NCBI GenBank assembly: GCA_947095535.1
Contig: OX352772.1
Span: 251,491,946 to 251,555,945, forward strand
Direction of reading: 5' to 3'
Origin: Poecilobothrus nobilitatus
Lineage: Eukaryota; Arthropoda; Insecta; Diptera; Dolichopodidae
DNA: 64,000 nt
Shown: in pieces, positions 8,880 through 20,097 of the stretch
Layout of the letters: every line of letters begins with the position of its first letter
Numbering within the stretch: the first letter of the stretch is position 1
Notes under the pieces: generated by a model
Told to the model about the DNA's origin: nothing
Database searches by the model: none
Seen by the model: the letters and a program-made list of their open reading frames with translations, nothing else
Made by a program: the position numbers and the translations under genes

Positions 8880-9140
8880 ATCTGACTCAAGGCGCAGTGG
8901 TTAAGTCGCTAGCCTTTTAATCAAAGGGTCTTGGTTCAAACCCCGGTCAGTTCATATAAAAAATATGTAGTAATTTTGTAATAATCATGTACATACTAAG
9001 GTGTTATATACTACTACATGTTGTAACTGTTGTAACGGCTATAGTCACTGTTAGCAAATAGTAACAATAATAAGTGGATTCATTGTTTCCTTACAGTCCC
9101 ACTCCCAATTCAATGTTTCCGTATCCATTTCCTATCCTTA
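8880..9140 (+). mobile_element. tRNA-headed SINE
   Basis: The head 8883-8955 has a Pol III box A-like AGGCGCAGTGG and a box B-like GGTTCAAACCC about 50 bp apart. A CCTTTTAATC anticodon-loop-like stretch lies between them, and CTGA/TCAG ends can pair. It is too mismatched for a working tRNA gene. The body that follows (ATATACTACTACATGTTGTAACTG...GGCTATAGTCACTGTTA) recurs head-less at 7789-7945. A head plus shared body is the hallmark of a tRNA-derived SINE. The parent tRNA is unclear (Lys- or Ile-like). Confidence 0.6.
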
Positions 9141-9630
9141 CTCCTTACCCAATATACTGTGTTAGCAGGTAAGGGTTTCATCCCATTATATTGGCTATAG
9201 GGGGAGATGTTTTTAGTCAGTAAAAATCTGCCACTATAAAGGGGCAAATTCTTGATGTCTTTGGAAGATTCCCAGCTCACTTAGGAAAAATAGATAAGAA
9301 TTAAAGATAATAATATGTACATACAAAAATAAAAAAAACAAAATCAGATATGAATTCAATTTCTTTTCTTATACATACCTGCTGTATCAAATTTTTATTT
9401 TAAAATTAGTTTTTTACAGACACACATAGATAAGTAAGGCGGTTGAATGAGTCCACGTGAAAATGTTTTTGGTCGTTCTTTCTAGGCTACGTTAAATATA
9501 GGCCAATGAATATTGAATTGAATTGCATGTATAATGATTTGTATATATAAGTATTTTTTTTTTACAAAAAGGACAACAAAAGAAAACAAAAAGAATAAAC
9601 AACTAAGTAACATCATAGTAAGATCACTTT
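9140..9630. other. Spacer, nothing recognised
   Basis: It contains the second 120-bp direct repeat (9305-9425) and otherwise AT-rich DNA without coding signal. Confidence 0.5.
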
Positions 9631-9632
9631 AT

Positions 9633-10650
9633 TTAACCCTTTCGCGGACAATGACGTGTATTGATGTCATGGCGAAATTTTTCTATGAGACATGACGGGT
9701 AAGAACGTCAATTTATTTTATTAAAAAAATCATGTCGTCTATAACCGTCATGAACTACATGAGTTTGTATGGATTGTTTGTGATAATTGTCAACTTAAAC
9801 TGCAAAATTTCGTTTTACTGTTTTACTTTTCGGATCTTCTACTGAAAAAATAATTGATGAAAATTTATCTGAAATAAATTAAGTTATCTTATTAAATTAA
9901 GTTATCTGAAAATTAAATTATCTTATCTTAAATCTTACAAATTAAGTTATCTGAAATAAATTAAGTTATAAAAAAGTGATGTTGAAAATGACGACCAAGG
10001 TTCTGATGAAAATAAAATGATAACTGGGAGATTGATAGTGAAAGCATTCCAGAATTTAATTTTGATAAGACCAAGTCTGGAATAGAAATTGATATTACTT
10101 CTAATGCTACACCATTCGATATATTTTCTAAAATTTGGACTCCAAAGATTGTAGCAACATTTGTTGATAACATTAACATATATGGCAAAAAATTATGTGA
10201 AATTTTTGGATCGAAAACTAGAAGTGGTCCAAAGAATTAAACAAATTAAAAAATTTTTTGGATTTCACTATGTCTGATAAGCGCTTTGAACAGTTATTAC
10301 GTTGTTTCAATTATGAAAAAGTTGAAGATAAAACCGATAGTTTATCTAAGATTCGAGAGCATTTGGACACATTGAATAAAAAATTTTCAAAAGTATTTCA
10401 TTTGAATGAAACTTCATCCCTGAACGAATCTTTGTTACTATACAAAGAACGTCTTGTATTTGGCCAGGATATAAAAGGCAAAAAAGCGAAATACGGCATT
10501 AAATTTTATGAATTATGTACTCCAGATGGGTTTACACTAAATATTGAAATATACAAAGGAAAAATAAATAACGATGCAGAACAAAATAAAAAGATACTAT
10601 CTCTAGTATTGCGACTTATGGCGCCATATTTAAATTGTATATAGACAAGT
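9633..10650 (+). mobile_element. piggyBac-like transposon, 5' half
   Basis: TTAA (9633-9636) is followed directly by CCCTTTCGCGGACAATGACG, a piggyBac-type terminal repeat with the obligatory TTAA target. Subterminal ATGACG motifs follow. The transposase N-terminal half is in plus orientation and stops at about 10644. No 3' end is present here. A matching C-terminal half with its own TTAA lies at 42600-43582. Confidence 0.75.
9975..10644 (+). pseudogene. piggyBac transposase, N-terminal half
   Basis: The frame after 10030 gives 'NFDKTKSGIEIDITSNATPF' and, after a stop near 10240, the open stretch 10258-10644 with 'FTMSDKRFEQLLRCFNYEK', 'FHLNETSSLNESLLLYKERL', 'KAKYGIKFYELCTPDGFTL' and 'IYKGK'. 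These are the DDE-domain blocks of piggyBac transposase, which cuts and pastes at TTAA. The first catalytic Asp (normally '.DE.l..f.GR') is Asn here ('LNESLLLYKERL'), so the copy is inactive. It ends at 'LRLMAPYLN', just before the second catalytic block. Confidence 0.75.
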
Positions 10651-10849
10651 ATAAAAAAGCCAAAACTGTCAACGAAAGTAGACGTACTATAATCTCACGC
10701 TTAATTAAAAATTATTTAAAGTTATTAAAAACAAATTATTATTTTTTTTTTATTTAAAAAATTAAAAAAAAAAAACTCAAAATAATATTATTTAGTTAAA
10801 CAAAATATAAATTTTGAGAATTTATGAAAATTATAAAAAAAAAAAAAAA

Positions 10850-11690
10850 TAGGAAAACAATGCACTGTATGTAAAAAACCCACCAACAATAAAATAAAAT
10901 GGATACAATGTAGTGGGCGATGCAAAAAAATATTTCATTGTAATTTTGCTAAAATTGAAGATAGTACTTTAATACAGATGAAAAGTGGAACTATATTCGA
11001 CGGTCATGTGTAGTATGGATAAAGGTCAGCTGTAGTATGGATAAAGTTGCAAATTTCCTGAAACTACTTGCCTCTGTTGTAATTGATATAAGGAAATTGC
11101 AACAATATCAATCAAATCAATTAGATGACTTAGTCAAACAAAACCAAAATATGAGAGATGAAAATACTACCTTAAAAATACGTTTAGCCAGTGTGGAGAA
11201 TAAAAACAGCAGTTTGGAACATAAAATAAACTGGAAAGAAGTTTAGATGAATTGTTTTGGCGGGTCTTCCAAATAACCTGGAGAAGCTGGAAGACCAAGT
11301 ATTGCATATTGCCAAAATTATTAAATCTGAAATCTCGAGGGAAGATATTTCTCAGGTAACATTATTGTAATAAATCACACCAACCGGAAATAGCTTATAT
11401 TTATTGGAATTCAAGTACCTAAAAGCAAAAACACTGCAGAACTGGGCCTGGCAACGAACGAGAATAAGGAAATATTTTTTCGCTATCCTCACACCATTTC
11501 AAAATCAACTAGGTATACTGCCAAGCAAAATAAATTAAAATATCAAGAATCTTCAATATCTCTGGGTTAAGGATAGTCAGATTTTTATATATGAAAAGGA
11601 GAATAGCAAACATTACAAAATTTCTTCACAAAGTGATATTGACTCTATCTGTAAGGTATTTACATATTTATTCTTCGCAATGGTATTCTC
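10850..11690 (+). pseudogene. CR1-like LINE ORF1 (PHD-like finger, coiled coil, FP-type domain)
   Basis: The plus strand reads 'QCTVCKKPTNNKIKWIQC', 'GRCKKIFHCNFAKIE' (PHD-like finger). A 69-codon open coiled-coil stretch follows at 11037-11246 ('LVKQNQNMRDENTTLKIRLA'), then 'VLPNNLEKLEDQVLHIAKII' and 'KDSQIFIYEKENSKHYKI'. This finger, coiled-coil and Baculo_FP-like order is typical of ORF1 proteins of CR1-group LINEs, which bind element RNA. Several frameshifts and stops separate the parts. An endonuclease fragment of the same strand follows at 12610. Confidence 0.65.
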
Positions 11691-11699
11691 TAAAACACA

Positions 11700-12600
11700 T
11701 ATTTGCATATTTACTAATCACTATATCATTAAGGTATGTTATACATATATATTTTTTAAACTTTAGTTGTTTGGTCAATATTTCACTGATATATTTTTTG
11801 GGATATCAGGAATTGGATTTACAACAAAAAAATAGTCCAATTTATATTTGTAATGTATTTTTATTTTTATAGTCAATATTTAATTTTTTCAACTTCAAAA
11901 ATTTTGCAATACTATTCTATGCATACATTGTTTTATCTTATAACAAAATAAATTACTCTGGGTTTCGATCATATAATATATTATTAATAATAATATTCAC
12001 TTTTTTAAAATTAATATTAAATATTATAAACTTTATTATTAAGTGCTTATTATATGGAACAAACTACGTTTACATATTTTCCAAAACAAAACACATTATT
12101 TGCTTAAAATTTTTAATATACATTTATCTTTTATAATTACAACTTTTTCAATATAAATTTATTTAAATATTGCTAACTCTAAAAACTTAATTATTCTCAC
12201 AATATTAACAATATTTCTTAAATTTAATCTTAAATATTCTAAATGCGATCGAACACGTGCTTTTAGAACAAACTAGCTTAATATTACAAAACAAAAAACG
12301 TTATATTTTTAGAATTTTTTATATACACCTATATTTTATAATAATTAATTTTACAATTTTTACAAATTTAAGTTATACAAATATCACTAATATTAAAATT
12401 TTAATAATTTATACAATATTAATTTTACAATTTAAATATTATATTTACAAATTTTTATTACAACTTAAATATTTTGATATCGACCAAAACGTGCTTTCTT
12501 AAACCTAATTATTTTAATATATAATATGTATTGGTATATGATTGCATATGATATTTATAATGAAATAAGAGTAATTAATGTATAAGTACAGGGTCGGTTG
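11700..12600. other. Very AT-rich stretch, nothing recognised
   Basis: Short ORFs here are hydrophobic, low-complexity translations. If the surrounding LINE pieces belong together, this is decayed LINE interior. Confidence 0.5.
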
Positions 12601-12609
12601 AAAATGTAG

Positions 12610-13020
12610 TGCATTTTTATAAAAAAAAATTAATATAATTTATCTTAATATACAAAGTTTAAGAAATAAATTGTATGATATAGAATCGTTGATAAATCCA
12701 TGTAACTGTGATTTAATTTTTTAATCTTCCCGGGTGCACTGCATACTTCTCTAATAGGCAAACCAGTTATGGGGATATGCTATATTTGTGGCGGATTGCA
12801 TAAACAGCAATAGTATATATAGTATCAAATTTCTTAGTTTTTAAATTAATAAAACATGATATTAATATATTTGCTTGCTATAGATCGCATTACTCTAATA
12901 GAGTAGACTTTATTAATAAAATTGATGATCTCACTTTTATTTAGAAAAGATCGTTAATAATTGGGGATATTAATAGCAATTTGTTGGACCAAAACAATAG
13001 AATTGTCCGAAGCTATTCTG
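12610..13020 (+). pseudogene. CR1-like LINE endonuclease N-terminal fragment
   Basis: The plus strand holds 'NIQSLRNKLYDIESLI', 'YGDMLYLWRI'-type remnants and 'RSLIIGDINSNLLDQNNRIV' in shifting frames. These match the start and the GD.N block of the apurinic endonuclease domain in the minus-strand LINE at 17375-17755. A T-rich run at 13022-13090 follows, which may be the poly-A end of a minus-strand insertion. The missing EN C-terminus could be the piece at 17790. Confidence 0.6.
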
Positions 13021-13261
13021 ATATATATTTTTTTTTTCTTTATTTAATATATCATATACAATTCATTTACAAAATTTTTTTTTTTTGTTAGTACTTCAAG
13101 TTACATTTAATTATTTTTATTTCAATTTCAATTTTAATTCCATTCAGAAAAAACAAAAATTTCTATAATAATTTTAATTTTATGATATTGTACATATTCA
13201 ATTTTTAACGACCGTAGCTATTAGCTGTCTGGGCTTATAATTTCATGAAAAAATTACTAGT

Positions 13262-14105
13262 TTTTATAACCGTATGAACTATGTTCAAGAGTATAATAAA
13301 TTTACCATTACGTTTGTGACACCTTAAAGCAGTCGAGCTAGATATAGTGTCAAAGGTATGGATCGGCTCAGAATCGAATTCTGAGTCGATTAAGCCATGT
13401 ACGTCTGTCCGCCCGTCCGCCCGCACAATAACTCAAAAAATAAAGGAGCTAGGAGGCTGAAATTTTTTTTATGCCACTTTTGCAAAATTGTTAGTTCTGC
13501 TATTTAAATGCAGCATTTTCGGCCACCGGATTCGAGTAGCTGCCATACAACTTCTTTTTTTATATAGAAATAACTCAGTATCCATTCAAGCTACGTATCT
13601 GAAATTTTGCAAATGATAATCAAGTTTTATGGTAGCAACTTTTGTAAAATTTGGTTGTGATGGTACGACAGGTACGGGTAGCTGCCATACAACTTATCTT
13701 TTTAACTGAAAATAACTCAGTATCTACTGAAGCTAGGAATCTGAAATTTAGTAAAGAGGTGTCGAGTTACATGCGAAAAACTTTTGTAAAATTTGGTTGG
13801 TCTAGAGCGGCCGGTTCACGGTTCTTACACCTTTTGGAACTTAATGAAGCTAGGCGTCTGAAATCTTGCAAATGATGATCAAGTTTTATGGCAAGAACTT
13901 CTGCAAAATTTGGTTGTGGTGGCGCAATAGATTCGGATAGCTGTCGTTCAACACAATTTACATAAATATATTTCTGTAGTTAACGTCGGTACTAAAACAT
14001 CTGAATGTTTTTAAAAGATGATCAAGTTTTATAGAAACAGGATATATTACGTTCATACGGGTATCTCGGAGTTGACACAGTCTACTCTACTGCACTCTTC
14101 CTCAT
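13262..14105 (-). mobile_element. Helitron/DINE-like element, family C
   Basis: On the minus strand it starts near 14105 with GAGGAAGAGTGCAG, then TGTCAACTCCGAGATACCCGTATGAACG, paralleling the family B 5' end. The mini-me-like core with GTCC/GTCT repeats is at 13380-13430 and a weak ATAACCGTATGAAC end lies at about 13268. The interior has diverged tandem units sharing TAGCTGCCATACAACTT (13536 and 13678) and a related block at 13937. No protein is encoded. Confidence 0.6.
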
Positions 14106-14394
14106 TTGAATTATTTATTCCATTTATCTATCCTTTAATTTTTTTTTCTTTGTTATAATTTCTTTTTCTTTAATATTAAAAAGAACTAAATACATTAATG
14201 TTATTGCTATCGAATTACAAATCACTTTACAGAAAATTATATAATTTTACCAGAAAAGACAAAAATATTGAATACCTATGAATATGACCGGGCGCAGTAT
14301 GCTTAAAATTTGAATATTTCGCAATTTAGAATGGGTTATGATGACGATAAGTATCAATAATAAGAATAAAACAGAAATGAAAAGACTAAAGATA

Positions 14395-14640
14395 TAAACT
14401 GGTACCTAAGATATGTTCTTTAATGCTTTTTTTGAAAGAATAAAAATTATCCAGAACCTTCAATTCATTCGGCAATTCATTATAGAGTTTAAAACAATTG
14501 CACAAACAATTGTTTTTTTGATTATTTGCTTTGAAGAGTGTTAACAGGTATCATTGAAATGCTTCCGATTTTTTTGCAGCAAAGACATATAAAATTTAAC
14601 AAAAGTGTTGATTTAATGGTTAAATAATTTCTAAAGAATA
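14395..14640 (-). pseudogene. LINE reverse transcriptase extreme C-terminus
   Basis: The minus strand reads 'CFKLYNELPNELKVLDNF', 'YSFKKSIKEHILGTSLYL', the usual end of CR1-group RT proteins ('LYN.LP..l.....f..FKK.lk..l'). It may be the tail of the minus-strand LINE whose RT ends at 15391, with about 750 bp between. Confidence 0.6.
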
Positions 14641-14649
14641 AATTCTGCT

Positions 14650-15380
14650 ACGAATTTTTAAATTTTAAGTTAAATATTTAAAAAAAAAAATCTATTTTAT
14701 CATTTTCCGGATTGGTAATTACTTTCCTGAACAACTGATCAGTAATTTTGCTAATGAAACAAAACTGTTCCAATGACGTATGTTTCATTTCTACCCATTT
14801 CAGTTTCTCATTGAAAAAAATTCTGATGCAATTCCTGACATATATCATTATGATTTTGTATTTTAATAAGTTTGGACTTAAAATTTGTTTTTTTATTATT
14901 TTGTTTAAGTTTTTTGTTTTAAAATAGAAATTTCAAAAAAAGTGAAAAAAAAAAATAATTCTAGAAAATTTATACTTTTTTATTCTTCTCAATTCAGCCC
15001 ATTTCATTATTAAATAAATAAATCCTTTTTTATTCTTTTTTAGTACCACTTTCTACCAATAATAATTAAATAAATTAAAATAATAAAACGTTATTTTGCA
15101 AACGTCGAAATAACGCCAACAACAATTTAAATTTAAATTACATTTATTTTTATTTTGCGTTCATTATTGTCATTTGCCGTTGGACAGATAATTTCACTGA
15201 CAGTTTTTTCTGATCGCCTATAAGGAAAAAATTGTAAGTTTTCAATGAAACGTTTTTTCCGGAAGAATTTTAATGATAGCTATAACTGGCGCCTTACGTA
15301 AAAATACTTGTTTCTGGTGTTGCAGTTATGTATGTCGATCATTCTGTTCAATAGAAAATTATGTTTTATTTAATCGTTTG
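14650..15380. other. AT-rich spacer between LINE pieces
   Basis: There is no coding signal. GC content rises slightly at 15170-15310, without any feature I recognise. Confidence 0.5.
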
Positions 15381-15390
15381 AGTACAAATC

Positions 15391-16473
15391 TTAATCGTTT
15401 GAGTACAAATTATTGGTGGGATACAGTAATGGATAGTTGTGTATAGTTTTAATAACTTTTTTGTGAACAATATCTAATTTATTCATCAAAGTTTGTGATG
15501 CAATATTCCAGATGGGAATTAAATAATTAATATTAGATAAAATATAAGAGGAGTATATTATTTTGAGAACTTTTTCAGTAAAACATCTTCGGAGACGTTT
15601 AATAATAAAAATGTAATGTGTAATTTTTTTTATCAGTTGTTCAATGTGGGCATTCCACCTCATTTTACTGTTTAAAAGTAACCCCAAATAATTAAATGAT
15701 TTAACAACTTCGATTATATTTCCATTGATGCTAAAATTTCGATTACTAAAATATTTATTTTCAAATAACATAATTTTAGTCTTCTTTATATTGAGTAGTA
15801 ACTTGTGTTTAATAAGCCACTGTTCAATAATAATTAAGTCGGATTCTATATCATATCTTATTTCAGTTTCACTGTTTTTTGCATATGTAACTACTGCATC
15901 ATCGGCATAAAGTTGGATTGTGCCTTTTAAATTTAAGTATGTAAGATCATTTATGTATAATTTGAATAGGAGTGGTTCCAGAATAGAACCTTGAGGAACT
16001 CCTTTTGTTATCAATTGGGATTCACTAAAGACACTATTTACACGTACTTTTTGATAACGATTAACTAAATACAAACAAATAAAATTAGATGAGAAATACT
16101 TTTGTTCGTTTGAATGAACAATAATATGTGACAGTTTAAGTAGCATAATTTCGTGATCAATATAGTCAAACGCCTTTTATAGGTCCAAGAATAGACACCC
16201 GACATATTTCCCTTCCTCCATACTATTGGAAACTAAATTGGTCAAACTTAAACAAGCAGCTGTTGTATTAGATTTATTCTCAAAACCAAACAGTTTGTTG
16301 CTCATAATTTGGTTTGTAGTGATAAAGTTCTCTAAGCTATTTTTTATTATTGTTTCAAATATCTTCGAGAAACAGCTCAACACGGAAATGGGAACACCAG
16401 TTTGCATAAAACTGTTTATGTACTCTCTGTCTATAGGGAGTTTGCAAACATTTATTTCGTTGGTTACGTTCAT
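15391..16473 (-). pseudogene. CR1-like LINE reverse transcriptase domain
   Basis: One frame runs from 16473 to 15391 with a single stop at 16177-16179. It shows 'SVLSCFSKIFETIIK' (RT block 1), 'GCLFLDL' then the stop and 'KAFDYIDHEI' (motif A), 'GVPQGSILEPLLF' (motif B, with Gly to Glu), 'YADDAVVTYA' (catalytic motif C) and 'KSFNYLGLLLNSKMRWNAHI'. The enzyme copies element RNA into DNA at a nicked target. The motif A stop and the substitution in motif B make it inactive. It continues upstream on the same strand into the linker and endonuclease pieces (16686-17755). Confidence 0.85.
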
Positions 16474-16479
16474 AAAGAA

Positions 16480-17060
16480 ATTGTTCTATTCATTAGCAAT
16501 TTGTGTATCGTTTTTAAATATTTTTTCACCTTTGTTTAAAATTTTTGCCTGACAGTTGAACTTTTAGTACCTTTGTTGTACATTATTGTTTTATATAAAT
16601 TCCAAAAATTTTTACTGTTGCCCGGATCCTGAGTTATTTGTGAGTACAATAAGCTTCAATTATTAAAAGCTTCAATTAAGCTTTTTTAAGCTTCAATTAT
16701 TAAATAATCAACTTTCTTTTTGTGAACTTTATACAATTCGTTTACGTCAGGATCATTTGAATATTTTCTTTTATATCTAAGAACCGAATCCCGAATTTTA
16801 ATGGCATGTATAATTTTATTTGTCATCCATTCTTTTTTTTTTGGTTTTACAAGGGACGACATTAGTACTTTCTTGAACAAGTAAATCTATTTTTTGTACA
16901 ATTTCGTCTAAGGTTTCAAGGGAGTCAATTCTAGACCATATGTTATCGTTTAATACCGCATCATAGTCCAAAACGGTTTTAAATTGCTGTGATTTTTCTT
17001 TTATAGGCTTCAGGTTTGCACTTAAAAAAATTATTTAATGATCAGATAGACATGTATCTG
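16480..17060 (-). pseudogene. LINE EN-RT linker region
   Basis: The minus strand gives 'KTVLDYDAVLNDNIW', 'DSLETLDEIVQKIDLLV', 'KKKEWMTNKIIHAIKIRDSV' and 'KVHKKKVDYLI'. This is the conserved linker between the endonuclease and reverse transcriptase in CR1-group LINEs. The 64-codon open stretch 16686-16880 is its central part. Frameshifts lie on both sides. The plus-strand LINE at 17790 has the same block ('KTVLNYDIVTNDYIW'). Confidence 0.75.
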
Positions 17061-17374
17061 TTATGTGAAAGAAAAATTTATATTTAATCAAGTCAGTTAT
17101 AACATGGTTTATAATTGTTTTTGAAGACCTACCAAATCTAGTTGCAAATTCATTTGATATTTTATTATATATCAAGAACCCATTTATGTTTACTGTATTA
17201 ATATTGTACTTTGATCATAACTGTCATTATTAAGTAAGTTAATATAAAATCAAAATCAATTGAATTTTTATACGTTGTAGTTATTTCATACAATTTAATG
17301 AGAAAAGTGTCTATATTAATTCCATGAGACTTGTATACGCCTATTATATTAATGTCGTGTTTTAATAATTTAAT

Positions 17375-17755
17375 TCATAATTTATTCGATTTATCAACTT
17401 CAAAGTTTAAAATACTACTAATTTTATTGCATACATAAATTGCAACGCCACCATAAGATTTTTCACGATATGAGAAATATGGTTTATAACTTTCTAAATT
17501 AAAAAATTTATTTTCAGATTTATACAACCATATTTCTGATAATACAAGCACGTGTACGTCACAAGAAAAAGTATTAACGAACATTTCTAAATTATAAAGC
17601 TTGTTTCTTAAGCTTTGTATATTTAGATACAAAATATTCAAATTATTATTATATTCACCACACATCTTTTTGTGCAGCGGCAACCCTGTGAAGTATTTAA
17701 CATTTATGTGATATTGTACATTTATTATTACTTTATTAAGTAACAGTTTTATCAT
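17375..17755 (-). pseudogene. CR1-like LINE endonuclease, N-terminal part
   Basis: This is a 126-codon open stretch with 'LNILYLNIQSLRNKLYNLE', 'VLVLSEIWLY' (the catalytic Glu of APE-type endonucleases lies in the 'sE.W' motif), 'PYFSYREKSYGGVAIYV'. This nuclease nicks the target for target-primed reverse transcription. It ends in a stop at 17375 and the C-terminal half (17060-17370) is badly decayed. It belongs with the RT at 15391-16473. Confidence 0.75.
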
Positions 17756-17789
17756 TTGTAATGAAAAAACTGAACAATTTTCTACAAGT

Positions 17790-18840
17790 GGGTGGTTAAA
17801 ACTACAAGGGGGTGGTCAAAACTACAAACTAAAACAGTGATAGACCATTTTATTACGGATTTACTAAAATTTAAATATTCTCTTCATATAATGGATACCT
17901 CTTTATCTGACCACAAAATATTTTTTATTAATATAGAGAAAAAAACAAAAAAGGAGCATTTTATTAAAATTAAGACGGTTCTAAATTACGATATCGTAAC
18001 CAATGATTATATTTGGCAAAACTTAGTGCCAAAGATTTAATGAGATTGCTCACAACTTAGGCCTGTTAATAATTAAGCACACTAGTACTTTTCGTACAAA
18101 AAACTTTAAGATAAAACATGAATGGATGACGCAGGAAATATCTCATAATATGATGATCCGTCATTCTTTTTATAAATATTTTAAAAAAAAGTCCCCAAAT
18201 GATGAACATGTTATAAAACTTATATAATGTATATAAAAATAAAGTAAGAATCTTAATCTTAACTGCTAAAGCTAATTATTATTCTCAACAAATTTTGAAA
18301 GACTCTGGCAACCCCAAAAACTTATGGATGGGGTATAAGTCCATGCCAAATAAGACACCTAATATTTCTGAAAGCAAATTAAAAGTTATTAATTTCAATA
18401 ATGAGGTTATATCTAGTCCTTTTGATATAAGTAATATAATGAATAAATTTTTTACTACGATAACAGATACGTTAGATATACCAAACGTAGAAATTGAATA
18501 TGATTATCTGAATAATTTCTCTCAAAATATTTATAATAACTTTAGTTTAGATTCAGTGAACCTAGGTGAAATAATTTTCGATTAATTCTTTAAAACTGTT
18601 TACTGCAACAGGTTGCGATGGAATTTCAGCCAAATTCATAAAAAAATATTCAGATAGGTTAGCACCCATTTTGGAAAAATGCATTAGCAACTCTTTTGTA
18701 ACGTACTCCTTTCCTGATTGTTTAAAACAAGCCGTTGTTACACCAATTTATAAAAATAAAGATGCCACAAGTCCGTCAAACTATAGGTCAGTATCGGTAT
18801 TATCGAGTTTTTCGAAAGTGTTCGAAATTATTGTTAGTAG
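17790..18840 (+). pseudogene. CR1-like LINE, EN C-terminus to RT fingers
   Basis: The plus strand shows 'KTVIDHFITDLL', 'DTSLSDHKIFFINIEKK' (the SDH end of the endonuclease), 'KTVLNYDIVTNDYIWQNL', the linker 'NKFFTTITDTLDIP', then after a frameshift 'CISNSFVTYSFPDCLKQ', 'VVTPIYKNKDATSPSNYRS' and 'SSFSKVFEIIV' (RT block 1). The coding part ends near 18830 before the catalytic motifs. It is head-to-head with the minus-strand LINE that ends at 17755. A 17-bp GGTGGTYAAAACTACAA direct repeat marks its left edge (17790 and 17812). Confidence 0.7.
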
Positions 18841-18899
18841 TATAGATATGGGGTTTCTGGCGCTGTCAAAATCAACTGATAGTCTTTTTGACAGTTGTT

Positions 18900-19340
18900 T
18901 GTATCTTGGGAATGATTTTTAATAGGATTTTACGAGTTATATTTGTTCAGGGAGTTATTTTTAATAAGATTTTTATTACTAGGTTTCAGATAGATGTCGT
19001 TAGTAGTGGTGAAGGGGAAAAATAATGATATTAATGGGAAGTTATTGGGAATATTTAATATGTTCTGTTGTTGATAGATGTCACAATTTTTGAGTGAATG
19101 GTATTAATGGAAATATAGTAAGAATAATAAAACAAGGGGTAAGAAGATCAGTTTAACATGAAAAGGAATTAAAAAAGTCAGTTTAATATGAATAAGTAGT
19201 TTTTGAAAGTTTTTTGTTTTTTGGAAAAAGATTTTTAATAAGATTTTACGAGTTGTTTATGTATTGTGAGTGGTTTTTAATAGTATTTGATTAGCTGTTA
19301 GTGTCTTGGGAAATGATTTTTAATGGGTAGTTAAAAGGAA
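18900..19340. repeat. Degenerate repeats of a TTTTTAATARGATTTTACGAG motif
   Basis: Related lines such as GGGAATGATTTTTAATAGG and ATTTTTAATAAGATTTTACG recur at about 18910, 18955, 19230 and 19310 with irregular spacing. There is no coding signal. Confidence 0.5.
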
Positions 19341-20095
19341 TTTTTATTGAAATTAGTGGATATCACTATTTGTGAGTATTGTACTAGCTATAATGTATAC
19401 TGAAATTTTAGAAATTTTTAGGAAATAAATAAAAAATAAGAAAGGGGTGAAAATTAAAAAGAAACAAAAGATCAGTTCTATATAAAAAAAAAATAAGAAA
19501 AAAGAAACTGAGGTTATAAAATATAACTATTTTAAAATATTATCCTCATACTATATAATATTAAAACAAAAGACAATTTTTTTTCTGTAAATTATATATA
19601 TAAAAAATTTCAAAATAACTATTTTAAAATATTATCCCCCTACTAGTTTCTAAAACAAAAAGACAGTTAAAATACAAATATTTAAGATTATATAGTAATG
19701 TCTTTTAGTATGATTAAGAGTAGGTATTAAATATCAAGATCATTACTAAACATTTTAACGATTTTTCACATATTCCAACGGATTATAGTTAAAGGAAAAT
19801 AAGTAACATTTTTTTTGAATTCAAATTTGCGGTTAAAACTTTTCATGAGGGCTACTAACTTTTCATAAGGGCTAAACTTGTCATAATAAATGTTCAACAA
19901 ATAAATAAAATAATAAGTAAAAAAAATAATTTTTAAAATACATATGCTTTTATCGAAACCGAATTCGCCCCCTAAAATGTAGAAAATAAAATTGATTGCA
20001 AAACTTTAGCTTTTTGGACTGTTATAATATTAAAGTGAGTTGCTAGTGCAAGCATTTTGGACTGTTATAATATAAAAGAAAATTATTTACCGGAA
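19340..20095. other. AT-rich spacer before PolB
   Basis: Short direct repeats only: AACTATTTTAAAATATTATCC at about 19525 and 19617, and TTTTGGACTGTTATAATAT at about 20013 and 20060. No gene was recognised. Confidence 0.5.
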
Positions 20096-20097
20096 AA

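Larger units (their letters stand above)
8625..9425. repeat. Direct repeats of about 120 bp flanking a 540-bp insertion
   Basis: 8625-8765 (AATCAAATATGAATTCAATTT... CTTATACATACCTCCC... CAAATTTTTATTTTAAAAT) is repeated at about 9305-9425. The DNA between them holds a GAGA-rich repeat (8786-8875) and a tRNA-headed SINE. The flanks are far longer than a usual target-site duplication, so they could come from unequal recombination or be copies of one repeat. Confidence 0.65.

Noticed and set aside
8883..8955. A functional tRNA gene
   Set aside because: Box A and B are recognisable, but the arms are mismatched and the sequence continues into a repeated SINE body.
17755..17790. Head-to-head LINEs as a twin-priming inversion of a single insertion
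   Set aside because: Both copies contain the same endonuclease-end and linker block ('KTVL.YD....ND.IW'), so they are two copies rather than one inverted insertion.
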